Source: an uncultured Opitutia bacterium (lineage in GTDB: Bacteria; Verrucomicrobiota; Verrucomicrobiia; Opitutales; Opitutaceae). Taken from it: DNA of 64,000 nt. The notes under the pieces are model-generated. The model saw nothing but the letters and a program-made list of their open reading frames with translations, did no database searches and was not told the origin of the DNA. Position numbers and translations under genes: made by a program. Each line of letters starts with the position of its first letter. Positions within the stretch are counted from its first letter, which is position 1. The stretch spans positions 248,001 to 312,000 of the forward strand of contig CAILHZ010000016.1 of assembly GCA_903834135.1 (NCBI GenBank), read 5' to 3'. This document shows positions 8,682-17,628 of the stretch, one piece after another.

Positions 8682-9801
8682 GAAAAATATTACGTTTATA
8701 TAAAAACCGTGCGATAAGTACGCACAGCATAGCATTAAATAATGCTAAGGTAAGGTCACCCAAACCTGTCCATAAAGAATTAAGCTGGTGAGATACTAGG
8801 CCGCCAACAAAACGTGAGCACAGTGTATGAAAGCTTACAATGTTAGTTAAGACGTAGATAGTTAATGCATTCGCACCAATCCATTTAAATGGAGTTGCCC
8901 AAGTCTTAATATTTAGACCATCTATTAAATAATAAAAGACGCCGAGTAATGCTAGACTGTAGCCACCTGACACAAGTACAAAAGATGATGTCCAAATCTT
9001 CTTAATCACAGGGAAATACATACCCCATACAAAACCAATAATTACACAGGCTATGCCACCAAGAAACATGGTCCATAGTTTAACTTTTTCTGTACGTACA
9101 GATTTAAGATACATTCCTGCACACACACCGAAAAGACATGTAGCAATAGCAGGAATTGTACTAAGTATTCCTTCTGGATCATGATCTTTATTCCAAAGAC
9201 GTCCAGGCAGCCATTGTTTGTCTACCCAATTAGCTAGATTCTTTCCTTCCTCAAAATTTCCTACACCAATGCCTGGCACAGGAATTAATTTCATAATTGC
9301 CCAGTATCCTATTAGAATAGTGATAAACGTTATGATCAAATAACGTGGTTTTAAATACATAAACAGTAAACTAGTCACCAAGTAGCAAATGGAGATGCGC
9401 TGTAGAACACCAAGAAGCCGCATGTGCTCAAGTCCACTGGTAAATCCTCCGTACAGAAAAACACCCAGTAAATACATTAACAATGAGCGGCGAACTATGT
9501 GCTTTATAGCCTCCTTATGCCCTACTCTATTCACAAGTGATGTGATGGATAATGAGATCGAAACACCTACAATGAAAACAAATAAGGGAAAGATAAGGTC
9601 TTCGAAAGTAAATCCCGCCCAAGACGTATGCTTTAATTCGTAGCCGAGAAACTTACTGATAACTCCTCCATTCAGACGGTCAAAAGCCACTCCGAAAAAA
9701 TCACCTCCAGCTATCCATAGCATATCAAATCCACGTAATGCATCAAGAGACTCGAGCCTGTTTGAGCTGGTTGCTATACCAGGGGTTGTAGTAGCACTCA
9801 T
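8671..9801 (-). CDS. DUF5009 membrane protein (heparan-alpha-glucosaminide acetyltransferase-like)
   Basis: This 376-residue multi-spanning membrane protein opens with RLESLDALRGFDMLWIAGG, the signature of the DUF5009/NagX family related to human HGSNAT, which acetylates terminal glucosamine using acetyl-CoA across a membrane. About ten hydrophobic segments follow. The ATG at 9801 (MSATTTPG) is preferred over an in-frame TTG at 9837. Bacterial members often occur with polysaccharide utilisation genes; substrate here unknown. Confidence 0.85.
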   Translation of the reverse strand: MSATTTPGIATSSNRLESLDALRGFDMLWIAGGDFFGVAFDRLNGGVISKFLGYELKHTSWAGFTFEDLIFPLFVFIVGVSISLSITSLVNRVGHKEAIKHIVRRSLLMYLLGVFLYGGFTSGLEHMRLLGVLQRISICYLVTSLLFMYLKPRYLIITFITILIGYWAIMKLIPVPGIGVGNFEEGKNLANWVDKQWLPGRLWNKDHDPEGILSTIPAIATCLFGVCAGMYLKSVRTEKVKLWTMFLGGIACVIIGFVWGMYFPVIKKIWTSSFVLVSGGYSLALLGVFYYLIDGLNIKTWATPFKWIGANALTIYVLTNIVSFHTLCSRFVGGLVSHQLNSLWTGLGDLTLALFNAMLCVLIARFLYKRNIFLRL

Positions 9802-9911
9802 CGCTAGAGAACCTAGTTTTATAACTACAAGTAGCAAGTCCTATTGATCAGTTTATAATCCACTTATCACTTATGAATTGAGCTAATTTAAAAAGATGAT
9901 TTACTGCACCT

Positions 9912-11204
9912 ATGCTTAAAAATAGCAGCCTTAATTTATTGTGTTTAATAACATGCGTCTGTGTAAACCAATTACTCACCCACTCCTCAATAGGTGCTGA
10001 GCTTAATTCAGAAGAAAAACAAATTCTCGCATTCGTTGATACGCATCAAAACGACGCTATCGGATTAATCAAAGAAAGCGTTAATATTAGTAGCGCTACC
10101 GAAAATATAGAAGGAGTTAAACGCTCGGGTGAGTATTTTAAAAATCAATTTAACCAACTCGGATTCACGACACAGTGGATATCAATGCCCGAATCACTTA
10201 AAAGAGCAGGTCATCTCTTTGCAGAACATACAGGTACACAAGGGAAAAAATTACTCTTAATCGGACACTTAGATACAGTACTGCCTGGAGGAAATTTTAG
10301 GCAAAATGGGGATAAAGGATATGGAGCAGGTTCAAACGATATGAAAGGTGGAGATGTAATACTTGTGATGGCACTACGCGCATTAAATAGTATTGGTGCG
10401 TTAAATAACACCCAGTTAATCGCTGCATTCACTGGAGATGAAGAAGCTGCAGGCCACCCTATCGAAATATCCAGGCATGACCTTATTGAAGCTGCCAAAC
10501 GCAGTGATGTTTCATTAGCTTTTGAAAACTCAGTACGTGATACTGTTACCACTGCACGTCGTGGATCAAGTTCATGGAGTCTCAAAGTTACCGGAATCCA
10601 AGCACACTCAAGTATGATATTTTCTGAAGCTATAGGGGATGGTGCAATATTTGAAACAGCAAGAATACTTAATGAATTTCGTTTAGAGCTTAGAAAAGAA
10701 AAAGGCCTTACTTTTAATCCCTCAGTTATTGTTGGAGGCACAGATGTCACGCTTAATGGTCCAGCAGGTACTGCAAGTGGTAAGGCTAACGTAGTCCCAC
10801 GTGCAACACTTGTTCACGGAGATCTACGTTTTGTTAACCAGGAACAACTTGATCGAGCTAGGCATACAATGAAAACAATCGTGGCTCGTCATTTACGCCG
10901 CTCGGATGCCTCGATTACATTTGAGGATTCCTACCCTGCAATGACCGAGAGTCCGGGCAACTTAGCACTCCTAGAAAAAATTAATCAAGTAAGCCAAGAC
11001 TTAGGTCAAGGTAAGGTTGTAGCTTGTGATCCTAATGAGCGTGGTGCAGGTGACGTATCTTTCGTATCACCAATTATTCCATCTTTAGACGGTTTAGGTG
11101 CTCGAGGATCAGGAGCACATGGCCCAGGAGAATACGTAGACGAAAAATCTCTTAATGATCTTATCAAACGCACTGCTATACTCATTTATCGCCTTACACG
11201 TTGA
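9912..11204 (+). CDS. Secreted M20 family zinc peptidase (carboxypeptidase G2-like)
   Basis: This 430-residue protein has a signal peptide (about residues 1-29) and a complete M20 catalytic domain with dimerisation insert. The di-zinc ligands are visible: GHLDTV (His, about residue 118), GSNDMKGG (bridging Asp), TGDEEAAG (catalytic Glu and ligand Glu) and GSGAHGPGEYV (C-terminal His). The closest family type by motif is glutamate carboxypeptidase (CPG2), so it may cleave C-terminal glutamate or similar residues in the periplasm; substrate is inferred. Divergent from the DUF5009 gene. Confidence 0.9.
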   Translation: MLKNSSLNLLCLITCVCVNQLLTHSSIGAELNSEEKQILAFVDTHQNDAIGLIKESVNISSATENIEGVKRSGEYFKNQFNQLGFTTQWISMPESLKRAGHLFAEHTGTQGKKLLLIGHLDTVLPGGNFRQNGDKGYGAGSNDMKGGDVILVMALRALNSIGALNNTQLIAAFTGDEEAAGHPIEISRHDLIEAAKRSDVSLAFENSVRDTVTTARRGSSSWSLKVTGIQAHSSMIFSEAIGDGAIFETARILNEFRLELRKEKGLTFNPSVIVGGTDVTLNGPAGTASGKANVVPRATLVHGDLRFVNQEQLDRARHTMKTIVARHLRRSDASITFEDSYPAMTESPGNLALLEKINQVSQDLGQGKVVACDPNERGAGDVSFVSPIIPSLDGLGARGSGAHGPGEYVDEKSLNDLIKRTAILIYRLTR

Positions 11205-11290
11205 TCGGTACCTATAAGCCTATTGCGTGCGGACTTAGGCGGGCTATAGTTATAGCAAATTAAGTTGCGTTTAATTTGCCGTAGTTATTT

Positions 11291-12490
11291 ATGCACGAAG
11301 TTAAAGATACAGCACGTAGTCTAGTTCGTATCGGGTATGATGCCACTGTGCATAAGTGGTTTCGTGGCCATCTAGCTCGTGAACGTTTTGAAAATGAAAT
11401 TCGGGTGTTAAAATACCTCGAAGAAAAAGGATGTGATTTTGTTCCAAAACTTATCTCAAGTGAATCGGGCGATCTTAAGATAGTTACAACAAATTGCGGA
11501 AAACGAGTTGATCATCTTGATACGCAAGCAATGGCTGCACTATACGATGAACTTACTCCTTACGGAGTTCGTCATGATGATAGAGAATTACGCAATGTGA
11601 CATACCGTATTGGAGACGGACGTTTCTGCCTTATTGATTTCGAGTTAGCTACTATTTTAGAATTTCCTCCACTTCAAATAACTTGGTCAAGTGCTACAGA
11701 TAAAGGCGCTGTAAGAGAAAATAATGAAGACAGCTTCTTAGTTATAAAGTCCGAAGGCAGAGAAGTTCTTAAGCTAAGCGATGTGGGAAATGGCTTGATG
11801 ATAGACTCGGATTATATTCTTGCAGTGAGTGATGGAGTGGGAGGTGCCCGATCGGGTGAGATTGCCAGTAAAATTACAACTGATAAGCTAAACCTGCTCA
11901 TGCCACTAGGTTTTCGCTTAAGAGCTGCGGGTATAAATAATGGATTTAGTGATATTCTTTCTGAGATATTTACAAAAATTCACGATGAATTATTACGATT
12001 AGGTTATAGTTCAGAGGAATACTCAGGTATGGGCTCTACACTAAGTCTCTGCTGGCTTACGCCTGGCTGGCTCTATTACGGCCATATTGGAGATAGCCGT
12101 ATTTATTTTCTCCCAGAAAATGGCAATCTCATGCAACTCACTGAAGATCACACCTTAGTAGGTTCGATGAGGAAAAAAGGTGCTATAACTGAAAGAGATG
12201 CACGTGTTCATCCTAGGCGAAACGTACTCAATCAAATACTTGGAACAGGCTATCAAATCTTAGATCCCCAAGTTGGCGCAGTTGGCTTAAAAAAAGGAGA
12301 TAAATTTCTGATTTGTAGTGATGGTTTAGTGGACGGACTTTGGGATCATGAAATTGAAGCACTCATGCGAGAAACCGATATTAGTTTACTCGCTCATGCC
12401 TTAGTCGATAAGGCAGTAACTGCATCCGGTAAAGACAACGTAACAGCAGTGGCCTTTGAATTCACAGAAGACAAAAGTGCCAATCTATAA
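11291..12490 (+). CDS. Kinase-like N-terminal domain fused to PP2C-type phosphatase
   Basis: This is a 399-residue two-domain protein. Residues about 1-135 resemble a minimal protein-kinase/Bud32-RIO-like fold: a Lys in HKWFRG, an alpha-C-like helix with Glu (ERFENEIRVLKYLEEKG), a catalytic-loop-like HDDRELRNV and a metal-binding-like IDFELA in place of DFG. Residues about 137-395 are a full PP2C (PPM) phosphatase with metal ligands in NNEDSF, VSDGVGGARSG, HIGDSRIY, CSDGLVDGLW and GKDNVTAV. The phosphatase is expected to be active. Whether the kinase-like half binds ATP is unknown; it lacks a normal glycine loop and C-lobe. The upstream 86 bp hold two small hairpins (GCCTA/TAGGC at 11218-11240; GCTAT/ATAGC at 11243-11256). 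Confidence 0.85.
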   Translation: MHEVKDTARSLVRIGYDATVHKWFRGHLARERFENEIRVLKYLEEKGCDFVPKLISSESGDLKIVTTNCGKRVDHLDTQAMAALYDELTPYGVRHDDRELRNVTYRIGDGRFCLIDFELATILEFPPLQITWSSATDKGAVRENNEDSFLVIKSEGREVLKLSDVGNGLMIDSDYILAVSDGVGGARSGEIASKITTDKLNLLMPLGFRLRAAGINNGFSDILSEIFTKIHDELLRLGYSSEEYSGMGSTLSLCWLTPGWLYYGHIGDSRIYFLPENGNLMQLTEDHTLVGSMRKKGAITERDARVHPRRNVLNQILGTGYQILDPQVGAVGLKKGDKFLICSDGLVDGLWDHEIEALMRETDISLLAHALVDKAVTASGKDNVTAVAFEFTEDKSANL

Positions 12491-12511
12491 CTACTTCTAT
12501 GCGTTGGTTTA

Positions 12512-13828
12512 TTACGCTTTCGTTAATTGAGCAGAACGTTTTTTGATTCCAGCTATCACACTTGCAATACGCTCCATTTCACTACGAGAGCTGAGTAACG
12601 TGTATTGAGGTAGCCAAACAGCTTCTTGCACTAAACGATCATTAACAGGACATTGAATGCGCCCCACCCAATCAGCCATTCCTTTACGACCATAAATTTT
12701 TTGGTAGTGAGGATTATTAGCTAACGCCATGACGTGGGTAGAAGCAGGTAAACTTGTATAACCATAGGAAGGATTTATTTTTTCCTTCACCAATGCTTGA
12801 ACAAATTTAGTACGACTTAAACCAGAGAATTCAGATGCGTTATAACGAAATTTAAAAAGGTGCCATGCGCTGCGCGTACATCCCGGATATAGTAAGGAAG
12901 GAGTGATGCCACCTATTTGACTCATCATCTGCCTCAAATACAGCGCATTTGCTTCACGGTGTTTATACTGTTCATCAAGCCTTTGCATCTGAGCTAAAAG
13001 TATTGATCCTTGAATTTCAGTCATTCTAAAATTACCTCCACGACCTGAACTCAAACTCTTCTTCGTACCTCCAGGATTATGGAAATCATAGCAAAGATTA
13101 GCGAATGATTCGTTATTAGATAGTATAGCTCCACCCTCTCCTGATGTAAGATTTTTACTAGCCTGAAAACTAAAACAGCCACCCATTCCAAAAGAACCGA
13201 CAGGTTGCCCACGCCATTCTGCAAACGGAGCCTGACAAGCATCTTCAATTAGAGGAACCGACCTGGATTGTGATAAGGCACTTATCTCATCTATATTTGC
13301 AGGAGAACCGCCGATGTGCACAGGTAACAACAATTTAGTTGCAGGCGTAATGGCATCAGCCATGCGTTTAGGATCTATTTGAAAACTTTCGAGATCACTA
13401 TCTGCAAAAATCGGTAATGCAAAACTACTCGTTACTGAATTGAACGTAGCAACAAATGTGTAGGGAGAAATTATAACCTCATCTCCTGGGCCAATATTTA
13501 AAGCGCCTAGTGCTGTAGTTAAAGCAGTTGTTCCTGATGAAGTAGCAACGCAGTAACGAGCATTCATCTTCTTTGAAAACGCTTCTTCAAATGATCGCAC
13601 TTTACGTGATGCACCATCTCCTCTACCCCAATGTCCGCTGTTCAATGTTTCAACAATAGCATTTTCTTCCGTACTATTCCATATAGGCCAAAGCGGTGAA
13701 GCTTTTTTCTTTGGCACACTCGCGGAAACACTTGGCGTTTGATCTGCACTAGCTGACTTGAGCCCAAGCCCTAAACTTGCTCCTACAGCACTACCAATAA
13801 AAGCACGCCTCGATAATGATTCTTTCAT
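12512..13828 (-). CDS. Tat-signal DegT/DnrJ/EryC1-type PLP aminotransferase
   Basis: This 438-residue protein begins with a twin-arginine signal (SRRAFIGSAVGASLGLGL) and then carries a complete fold-type I sugar aminotransferase domain: GHWGRGDGASRKVRSFEE, ATSSGTTALTTAL (cofactor phosphate binding), IEDACQAPFAEW and the PLP lysine in FQASKNLTSGEGG. Family members normally act in the cytoplasm on nucleotide-linked 4-keto sugars, so export of a folded, PLP-loaded enzyme through TatC (gene at 59926-60915) is unusual. Exported versions are known in Planctomycetes and Verrucomicrobia but have no settled function. Confidence 0.9.
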   Translation of the reverse strand: MKESLSRRAFIGSAVGASLGLGLKSASADQTPSVSASVPKKKASPLWPIWNSTEENAIVETLNSGHWGRGDGASRKVRSFEEAFSKKMNARYCVATSSGTTALTTALGALNIGPGDEVIISPYTFVATFNSVTSSFALPIFADSDLESFQIDPKRMADAITPATKLLLPVHIGGSPANIDEISALSQSRSVPLIEDACQAPFAEWRGQPVGSFGMGGCFSFQASKNLTSGEGGAILSNNESFANLCYDFHNPGGTKKSLSSGRGGNFRMTEIQGSILLAQMQRLDEQYKHREANALYLRQMMSQIGGITPSLLYPGCTRSAWHLFKFRYNASEFSGLSRTKFVQALVKEKINPSYGYTSLPASTHVMALANNPHYQKIYGRKGMADWVGRIQCPVNDRLVQEAVWLPQYTLLSSRSEMERIASVIAGIKKRSAQLTKA

Positions 13829-14061
13829 ATTTGAACGATTTACTAAGCTATCTCCGCTTGGATCAGTTTATTAAACAATTACAGGTTTTGTTTAAGCTAT
13901 TTTAGGGCCCAAATCCTAGGTTCCACTAAGACCGACCTCATACAGTTAGTCTTACAATACTTATATGAGTTAACCATTCACTGCGTATATTTCACTTAAT
14001 TCGACAATCAGGGGTAGACACTATCTATACGTAAGTAACTAATAAAGAATAACATAAAGAA
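13829..14061. other. Intergenic gap without detected gene
   Basis: Between the start of the Tat aminotransferase gene and tRNA-Leu. AT-rich; it must hold the promoter of the minus-strand aminotransferase. I see no hairpin, repeat or small ORF that I can support. Confidence 0.5.
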
Positions 14062-14143
14062 TGCCCGGGGTGGGGGTCGAACCCACAAGACTTGCGTCGG
14101 TAGATTTTGAGTCTACTGCGTCTGCCAATTCCGCCACCCGGGC
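14062..14143 (-). tRNA. tRNA-Leu (anticodon CAA)
   Basis: The reverse strand folds as a class II tRNA: acceptor stem GCCCGGG/CCCGGGC, D-arm GCG...CGC, anticodon stem GTAGA/TCTAC with loop CTCAAAA (anticodon CAA, reads UUG), a long variable arm with GAC/GTC stem and GCAA loop, and T-arm GTGGG-TTCGACC-CCCAC. The discriminator base is A. CCA is not encoded. Total 82 nt. It stands alone between two protein genes. Confidence 0.96.
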
Positions 14144-14316
14144 AAAGCTGAATACAAAATATCACTAAATAGACTGCCCCGAGGCAAGCTTTTGAGAAAA
14201 TGGGTATTTTCCGAAAAAATGAGATAAATTGAACGTTTTTTAAACAACCACGTCTTTCCTTATGTGTTTAGGTGTTCTTTTAGGGTTTTCATACTGTGTT
14301 GTGTGTTTTGTAGTGT

Positions 14317-14348
14317 AAGGGCGTCCGACAGCAATGTCCGGCGCCCTT
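14317..14348 (+). promoter_or_regulatory. GC-rich leader hairpin just before rsmE start
   Basis: AAGGGCG (14317-14323) pairs with CGCCCTT (14342-14348), with further partial pairing inside (CCG/CGG), and TTATTCATTTTAT follows. It ends 12 nt before the preferred ATG at 14361. It could be an attenuator or simply a 5' UTR structure. The in-frame ATG at 14334 lies inside the loop. Confidence 0.4.
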
Positions 14349-14360
14349 ATTCATTTTATC

Positions 14361-15119
14361 ATGCCTGATTTTCGCTCTTACTACAGCCCGACTAAATCGG
14401 ATACCACTACCCTCATACTAAACGCTGAGGAGTCTCATCATTTAGTGGTTGTTAACCGTGCCGAAGCAGGAGATCCAGTAATTGCTTTCAACGGCAAAGG
14501 AACTGAGTGGATATGCACCCTGATTAAATCAGATAAAAAAGCTGCCCATTTAAACGTTATCTCAGTTACAACGGCCAGCGCACTTCCCTTCTCAATCACA
14601 CTTGCTCAAGCCCTACCCAAGGGAACGCATATGGATGACATAGTCCGTAAAGCAACAGAACTGGGTGTTACTTGTATCATTCCTATTAATACGGAGCGTA
14701 CTCAAGTAAAACTGGAATCCGATCGTTCTGAACGCAAAATAGAAAAATGGCAAAACGCTAGCCTCGAAGCAGCAAAGCAGTGCGGCAATCCATGGCTTCC
14801 TGAAATTACAGGACTACAAGAAATTAAATCAGTTGTAGAATCTGCACAAAAATATGATCTCTGCTTAATAGCTAGTTTAGAAAAAAGTTCTGTTTCTTTA
14901 AAACTTGTTCTTTCCTTGTTTGAAAAAAAATCAGGAAGATCACCCAAGACAGTTTTATGGCTTATCGGTCCTGAAGGTGATTTTACTCCTGAAGAATTAG
15001 CATATGCTAAACAACATGGATTTGAATCAGTAACTCTTGGACCACTAGTTCTAAGGTGTGAAACAGCAGCTATTTCAGCTATCAGTATTTTAGGCTACGA
15101 ATTACAAAATCGTAGCTAA
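14361..15119 (+). CDS. rsmE: 16S rRNA (uracil-1498-N3)-methyltransferase
   Basis: RsmE is a SPOUT-fold enzyme that methylates U1498 of 16S rRNA using S-adenosylmethionine. The 252-residue protein starting MPDFRSYY shows the family motifs INTERTQVKLE, SLEAAKQCGN (family form EA.EQ..R), the SAM knot LIGPEGDFTPEEL and LGPLVLRCETAAISA near the C-terminus. The PUA-like N-domain is residues 1-70. The ATG at 14361 is chosen over 14334, which lies within a leader hairpin and adds residues not found in the family. It converges with fabH, 24 bp apart. Confidence 0.95.
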   Translation: MPDFRSYYSPTKSDTTTLILNAEESHHLVVVNRAEAGDPVIAFNGKGTEWICTLIKSDKKAAHLNVISVTTASALPFSITLAQALPKGTHMDDIVRKATELGVTCIIPINTERTQVKLESDRSERKIEKWQNASLEAAKQCGNPWLPEITGLQEIKSVVESAQKYDLCLIASLEKSSVSLKLVLSLFEKKSGRSPKTVLWLIGPEGDFTPEELAYAKQHGFESVTLGPLVLRCETAAISAISILGYELQNRS

Positions 15120-15143
15120 AGATTAACGTGGTGACTTAATAAT

Positions 15144-16145
15144 TTACCAGACCATCAGTCCACCTGCAAATGTAAGGCCTGCACCTACACTACAGCAAAT
15201 AATTTTATCTCCTGGAGAAAAAAGTCCTTCTTCAGAAGCCCACCCTAATGCAATCGCAACACTTGCTGCACTTGCATTACCATAGGTCGCAATAGTCATC
15301 ACAAACTTTTCGTAAGGAATACCAACACGCTTACTCACAGCTTGAAGAATACGCTCATTCGCTTGATGAGGAACGACCCACGCAATATCTTCAGGCTTTA
15401 ATCCTTCACGCTCTAAAGTGTCTGTAATCTGCTGTGCAAATCCAACAACTGCGTGTTTAAAGACTGCTGCACCATTCATCTGCAAATAGAAATTATTAAT
15501 ATCAAGTCCGTTTGCATCAGGAACAGGATTTCGTGCTCCACCTCCAAGACGCTGAATTGATTCATACTGATCTGCGTCTCCTGAAATTCCAAAACGGTGC
15601 AAGCGGTGACCACCTTCAGACAAAGTTAAGACTGCCGCACCAGCACCATCTCCAAAAAGAAATGCCGTATCATGATCCTGAGGATTTGTAATACGCGACA
15701 AAAGTTCCGCTGTGACTACCAGTACATGCTTAGATGTACCGGCTTGAAGAAACGAACGTCCTACTTCTAAAGCATACAACCAACCTGAACATGCAGCGTT
15801 TAAATCAAACGCAAAGACATGTGGAATTCCTAAAAGTTTTGCCAGAGAACTCGCCATCGATGGAACGGGCTGATCTGGAATCAAGGTAGCCATGATAATT
15901 CCATCTATCTTACCGACTTCTAAGCCTGACTGAGAAAGCGCATTACGACATGCCTCAGCTGCTAGAGCAGTTGCACTTTCTTCACCTGTTGCACAACGCC
16001 TTTCTTTAATTCCTGTGAGTCGAACAATTTCTGCCTCAGTTCGATTAGGAAACGCCTTTAAAATTTCGCTATTCGCTCGCACTGTTGCTGGTGCAGCAAA
16101 ACCAACACCTGCGATACACACTGATTTGCTAGCGAGATTTGGCAT
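15144..16145 (-). CDS. fabH: Beta-ketoacyl-ACP synthase III
   Basis: FabH starts fatty acid synthesis by condensing an acyl primer with malonyl-ACP. This 333-residue protein has the full catalytic triad in context: Cys in NAACSGWLYALEVG, His in VPHQANERIL and Asn in YGNASAASVAIALG, plus the C-terminal CSVGAGLTFAGGLM. It lies 32 bp downstream of a lipoyl/E3-binding mini-protein on the same strand, an unusual pairing suggesting that its primer may come from a 2-oxoacid dehydrogenase complex (inference). Confidence 0.94.
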   Translation of the reverse strand: MPNLASKSVCIAGVGFAAPATVRANSEILKAFPNRTEAEIVRLTGIKERRCATGEESATALAAEACRNALSQSGLEVGKIDGIIMATLIPDQPVPSMASSLAKLLGIPHVFAFDLNAACSGWLYALEVGRSFLQAGTSKHVLVVTAELLSRITNPQDHDTAFLFGDGAGAAVLTLSEGGHRLHRFGISGDADQYESIQRLGGGARNPVPDANGLDINNFYLQMNGAAVFKHAVVGFAQQITDTLEREGLKPEDIAWVVPHQANERILQAVSKRVGIPYEKFVMTIATYGNASAASVAIALGWASEEGLFSPGDKIICCSVGAGLTFAGGLMVW

Positions 16146-16177
16146 GCAGTAAAAAAGAGTTAAGCAAAGTACCGAAA

Positions 16178-16645
16178 TTACTTATTACGTTTAGCAATAT
16201 AACGCGCTACATCATCACCAGATACACGCCCACCTGGGCCAGTTGCCTCAATATCTAAAATAGTCGCAGGATCTAAACCAGCTTCTTGAGCTACCTTCGT
16301 AGCCTTAGGCGTCCAAATGGCCTTAGGTTTGTCTACTCCAGTTAAGGCTGCAGCTGTAACTAGATCGGCTTGTGTAGTTAAATGCTTTAAGGAAGTGTCC
16401 GAAGTTTCAATTCTTAGAAAAGGACTTCCAGCAGGCTTAACATCTCCTGGTTTAGCCAAAATGGCTTTAAGTACACCATCACACGGAGATTCAAACACAA
16501 AAACCGACTTATCACTCTCTAACTCAGCAACAGCCAAGCCTTTAGATACAGTTGCACCTTGTTCAATTTTAAGACTTACAACCGTTAATTCGTTAACGGT
16601 AGCACCCATCGAGGGCATTGGAACATCAATCAAAAAGGTGTCCAT
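16178..16645 (-). CDS. Lipoyl + peripheral-subunit-binding mini-protein (E2 lacking catalytic domain)
   Basis: This 155-residue protein contains only the two N-terminal modules of a dihydrolipoamide acyltransferase: a lipoyl domain (residues about 4-80, lipoylation Lys in ELESDKSVF) and an E3-binding domain (about 112-152, TPKATKVAQEAGLDP...GPGGRVSGDDVARYI). It stops cleanly after the E3-binding domain. There is no acyltransferase domain and no such sequence in other frames downstream, where fabH begins 32 bp later. It should dock Lpd and carry acyl groups, but cannot transfer them to CoA by itself. Partners are probably the fused E1 (39273-41324) and Lpd (31482-32879). Confidence 0.88.
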   Translation of the reverse strand: MDTFLIDVPMPSMGATVNELTVVSLKIEQGATVSKGLAVAELESDKSVFVFESPCDGVLKAILAKPGDVKPAGSPFLRIETSDTSLKHLTTQADLVTAAALTGVDKPKAIWTPKATKVAQEAGLDPATILDIEATGPGGRVSGDDVARYIAKRNK

Positions 16646-16716
16646 CAGAGGTTTAAGGATTAAGTAAGACTGAACAAAGATGCCTAGTCGGTCAAGCCGA
16701 GCGGTAAGCTTACAAA

Positions 16717-17499
16717 TTAGGCTCTTGCTGTAAAAATTTCGATTTTTTTTGCATTCGCCTTGGAAGCATCGATTTCAATAAGCGCACCAGAAAGCCTAAC
16801 ATCTGCAGTGGCCACATCAAAACGCTTAGGCATTCCATCAAGAAATTTAGATATAACTGGAGCTACTTCTCGACCGAGAACCGACTCATAAGGGCCAGTC
16901 ATTCCTAAATCACAGACAAAGGCAGTTCCCTTAGGTAAAACACGGGCATCTGCCGTAGGCACATGCGTGTGTGTACCTACCACAGCCGTGACACGCCCAT
17001 CTAAATACCACCCTAAAGCCTGCTTCTCAGAGGTAGCTTCTGCGTGTATTTCTACAATAATTGCATCAGCCTGAGCCCTCAGTTGCTGAATCATACGATC
17101 GGCACACAAAAACGGGCAATCTGCCTTGGTGTTCATAAATTGCCTGCCTAAAACAGTAAAAACAGCTACTTTGAAGCCTCTTGCCTCAATAATGAGGTGA
17201 TCCCAACCAGGGCACGAAGCGGGTAAATTTGCAGGCCTACAGATCTTTTCAATTTGGCCGATTTCAGTCTCAAATCCACGTTGATCCCACACATGATCGC
17301 CAAGCGTGATTGCATCTATACCACAGTCTAACAACGACTTAGCTATAGTTCCATTTATACCAGCTCCTGCGGCTGCATTTTCCCCGTTTGCGATCACGAA
17401 GTCGATTGCATGCTCACTACGGATACGGCCCATACGCGCAGCAATGATATCCCGCCCAGGACGGCCAACGATATCCCCGACAAAAAGGAGCTTAAGCAT
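16717..17499 (-). CDS. YmdB-family metallophosphoesterase
   Basis: This 260-residue protein starts [17 protein letters not shown], exactly as the TIGR00282/YmdB family does. Metal ligands are visible in [16 protein letters not shown] (Asn-Glu-Asn) and the His residues of EIHAEATSE and [11 protein letters not shown]; the [16 protein letters not shown] motif follows. B. subtilis YmdB hydrolyses 2',3'-cyclic nucleotides and affects biofilm and motility decisions. An upstream in-frame start (17559) adds 20 residues not seen in the family. It may be co-transcribed with the mini-E2 and fabH (71 bp gap). Confidence 0.92.
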   Translation of the reverse strand: MLKLLFVGDIVGRPGRDIIAARMGRIRSEHAIDFVIANGENAAAGAGINGTIAKSLLDCGIDAITLGDHVWDQRGFETEIGQIEKICRPANLPASCPGWDHLIIEARGFKVAVFTVLGRQFMNTKADCPFLCADRMIQQLRAQADAIIVEIHAEATSEKQALGWYLDGRVTAVVGTHTHVPTADARVLPKGTAFVCDLGMTGPYESVLGREVAPVISKFLDGMPKRFDVATADVRLSGALIEIDASKANAKKIEIFTARA

Positions 17500-17628
17500 G
17501 GGCTTAAAATGTTGCCAGTAGCTCATAAATGCCAACCAAAATTGATATTTTGAATCCACAAATGCTCCGGCATGCAGGCTTGCCTCTGTAGGGTCGTATG
17601 TATTTGAATTTACCTCTACTTACGTCTT

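Noticed and set aside
10211-10750. 179-residue minus-strand ORF inside the M20 peptidase gene
   Set aside because: The plus strand has all zinc-ligand motifs; the reverse ORF has none.
16178-16645. Mini-E2 as a pseudogene of a full E2
   Set aside because: The domain boundaries are clean, both modules are intact, and no acyltransferase sequence is found downstream in any frame before fabH.
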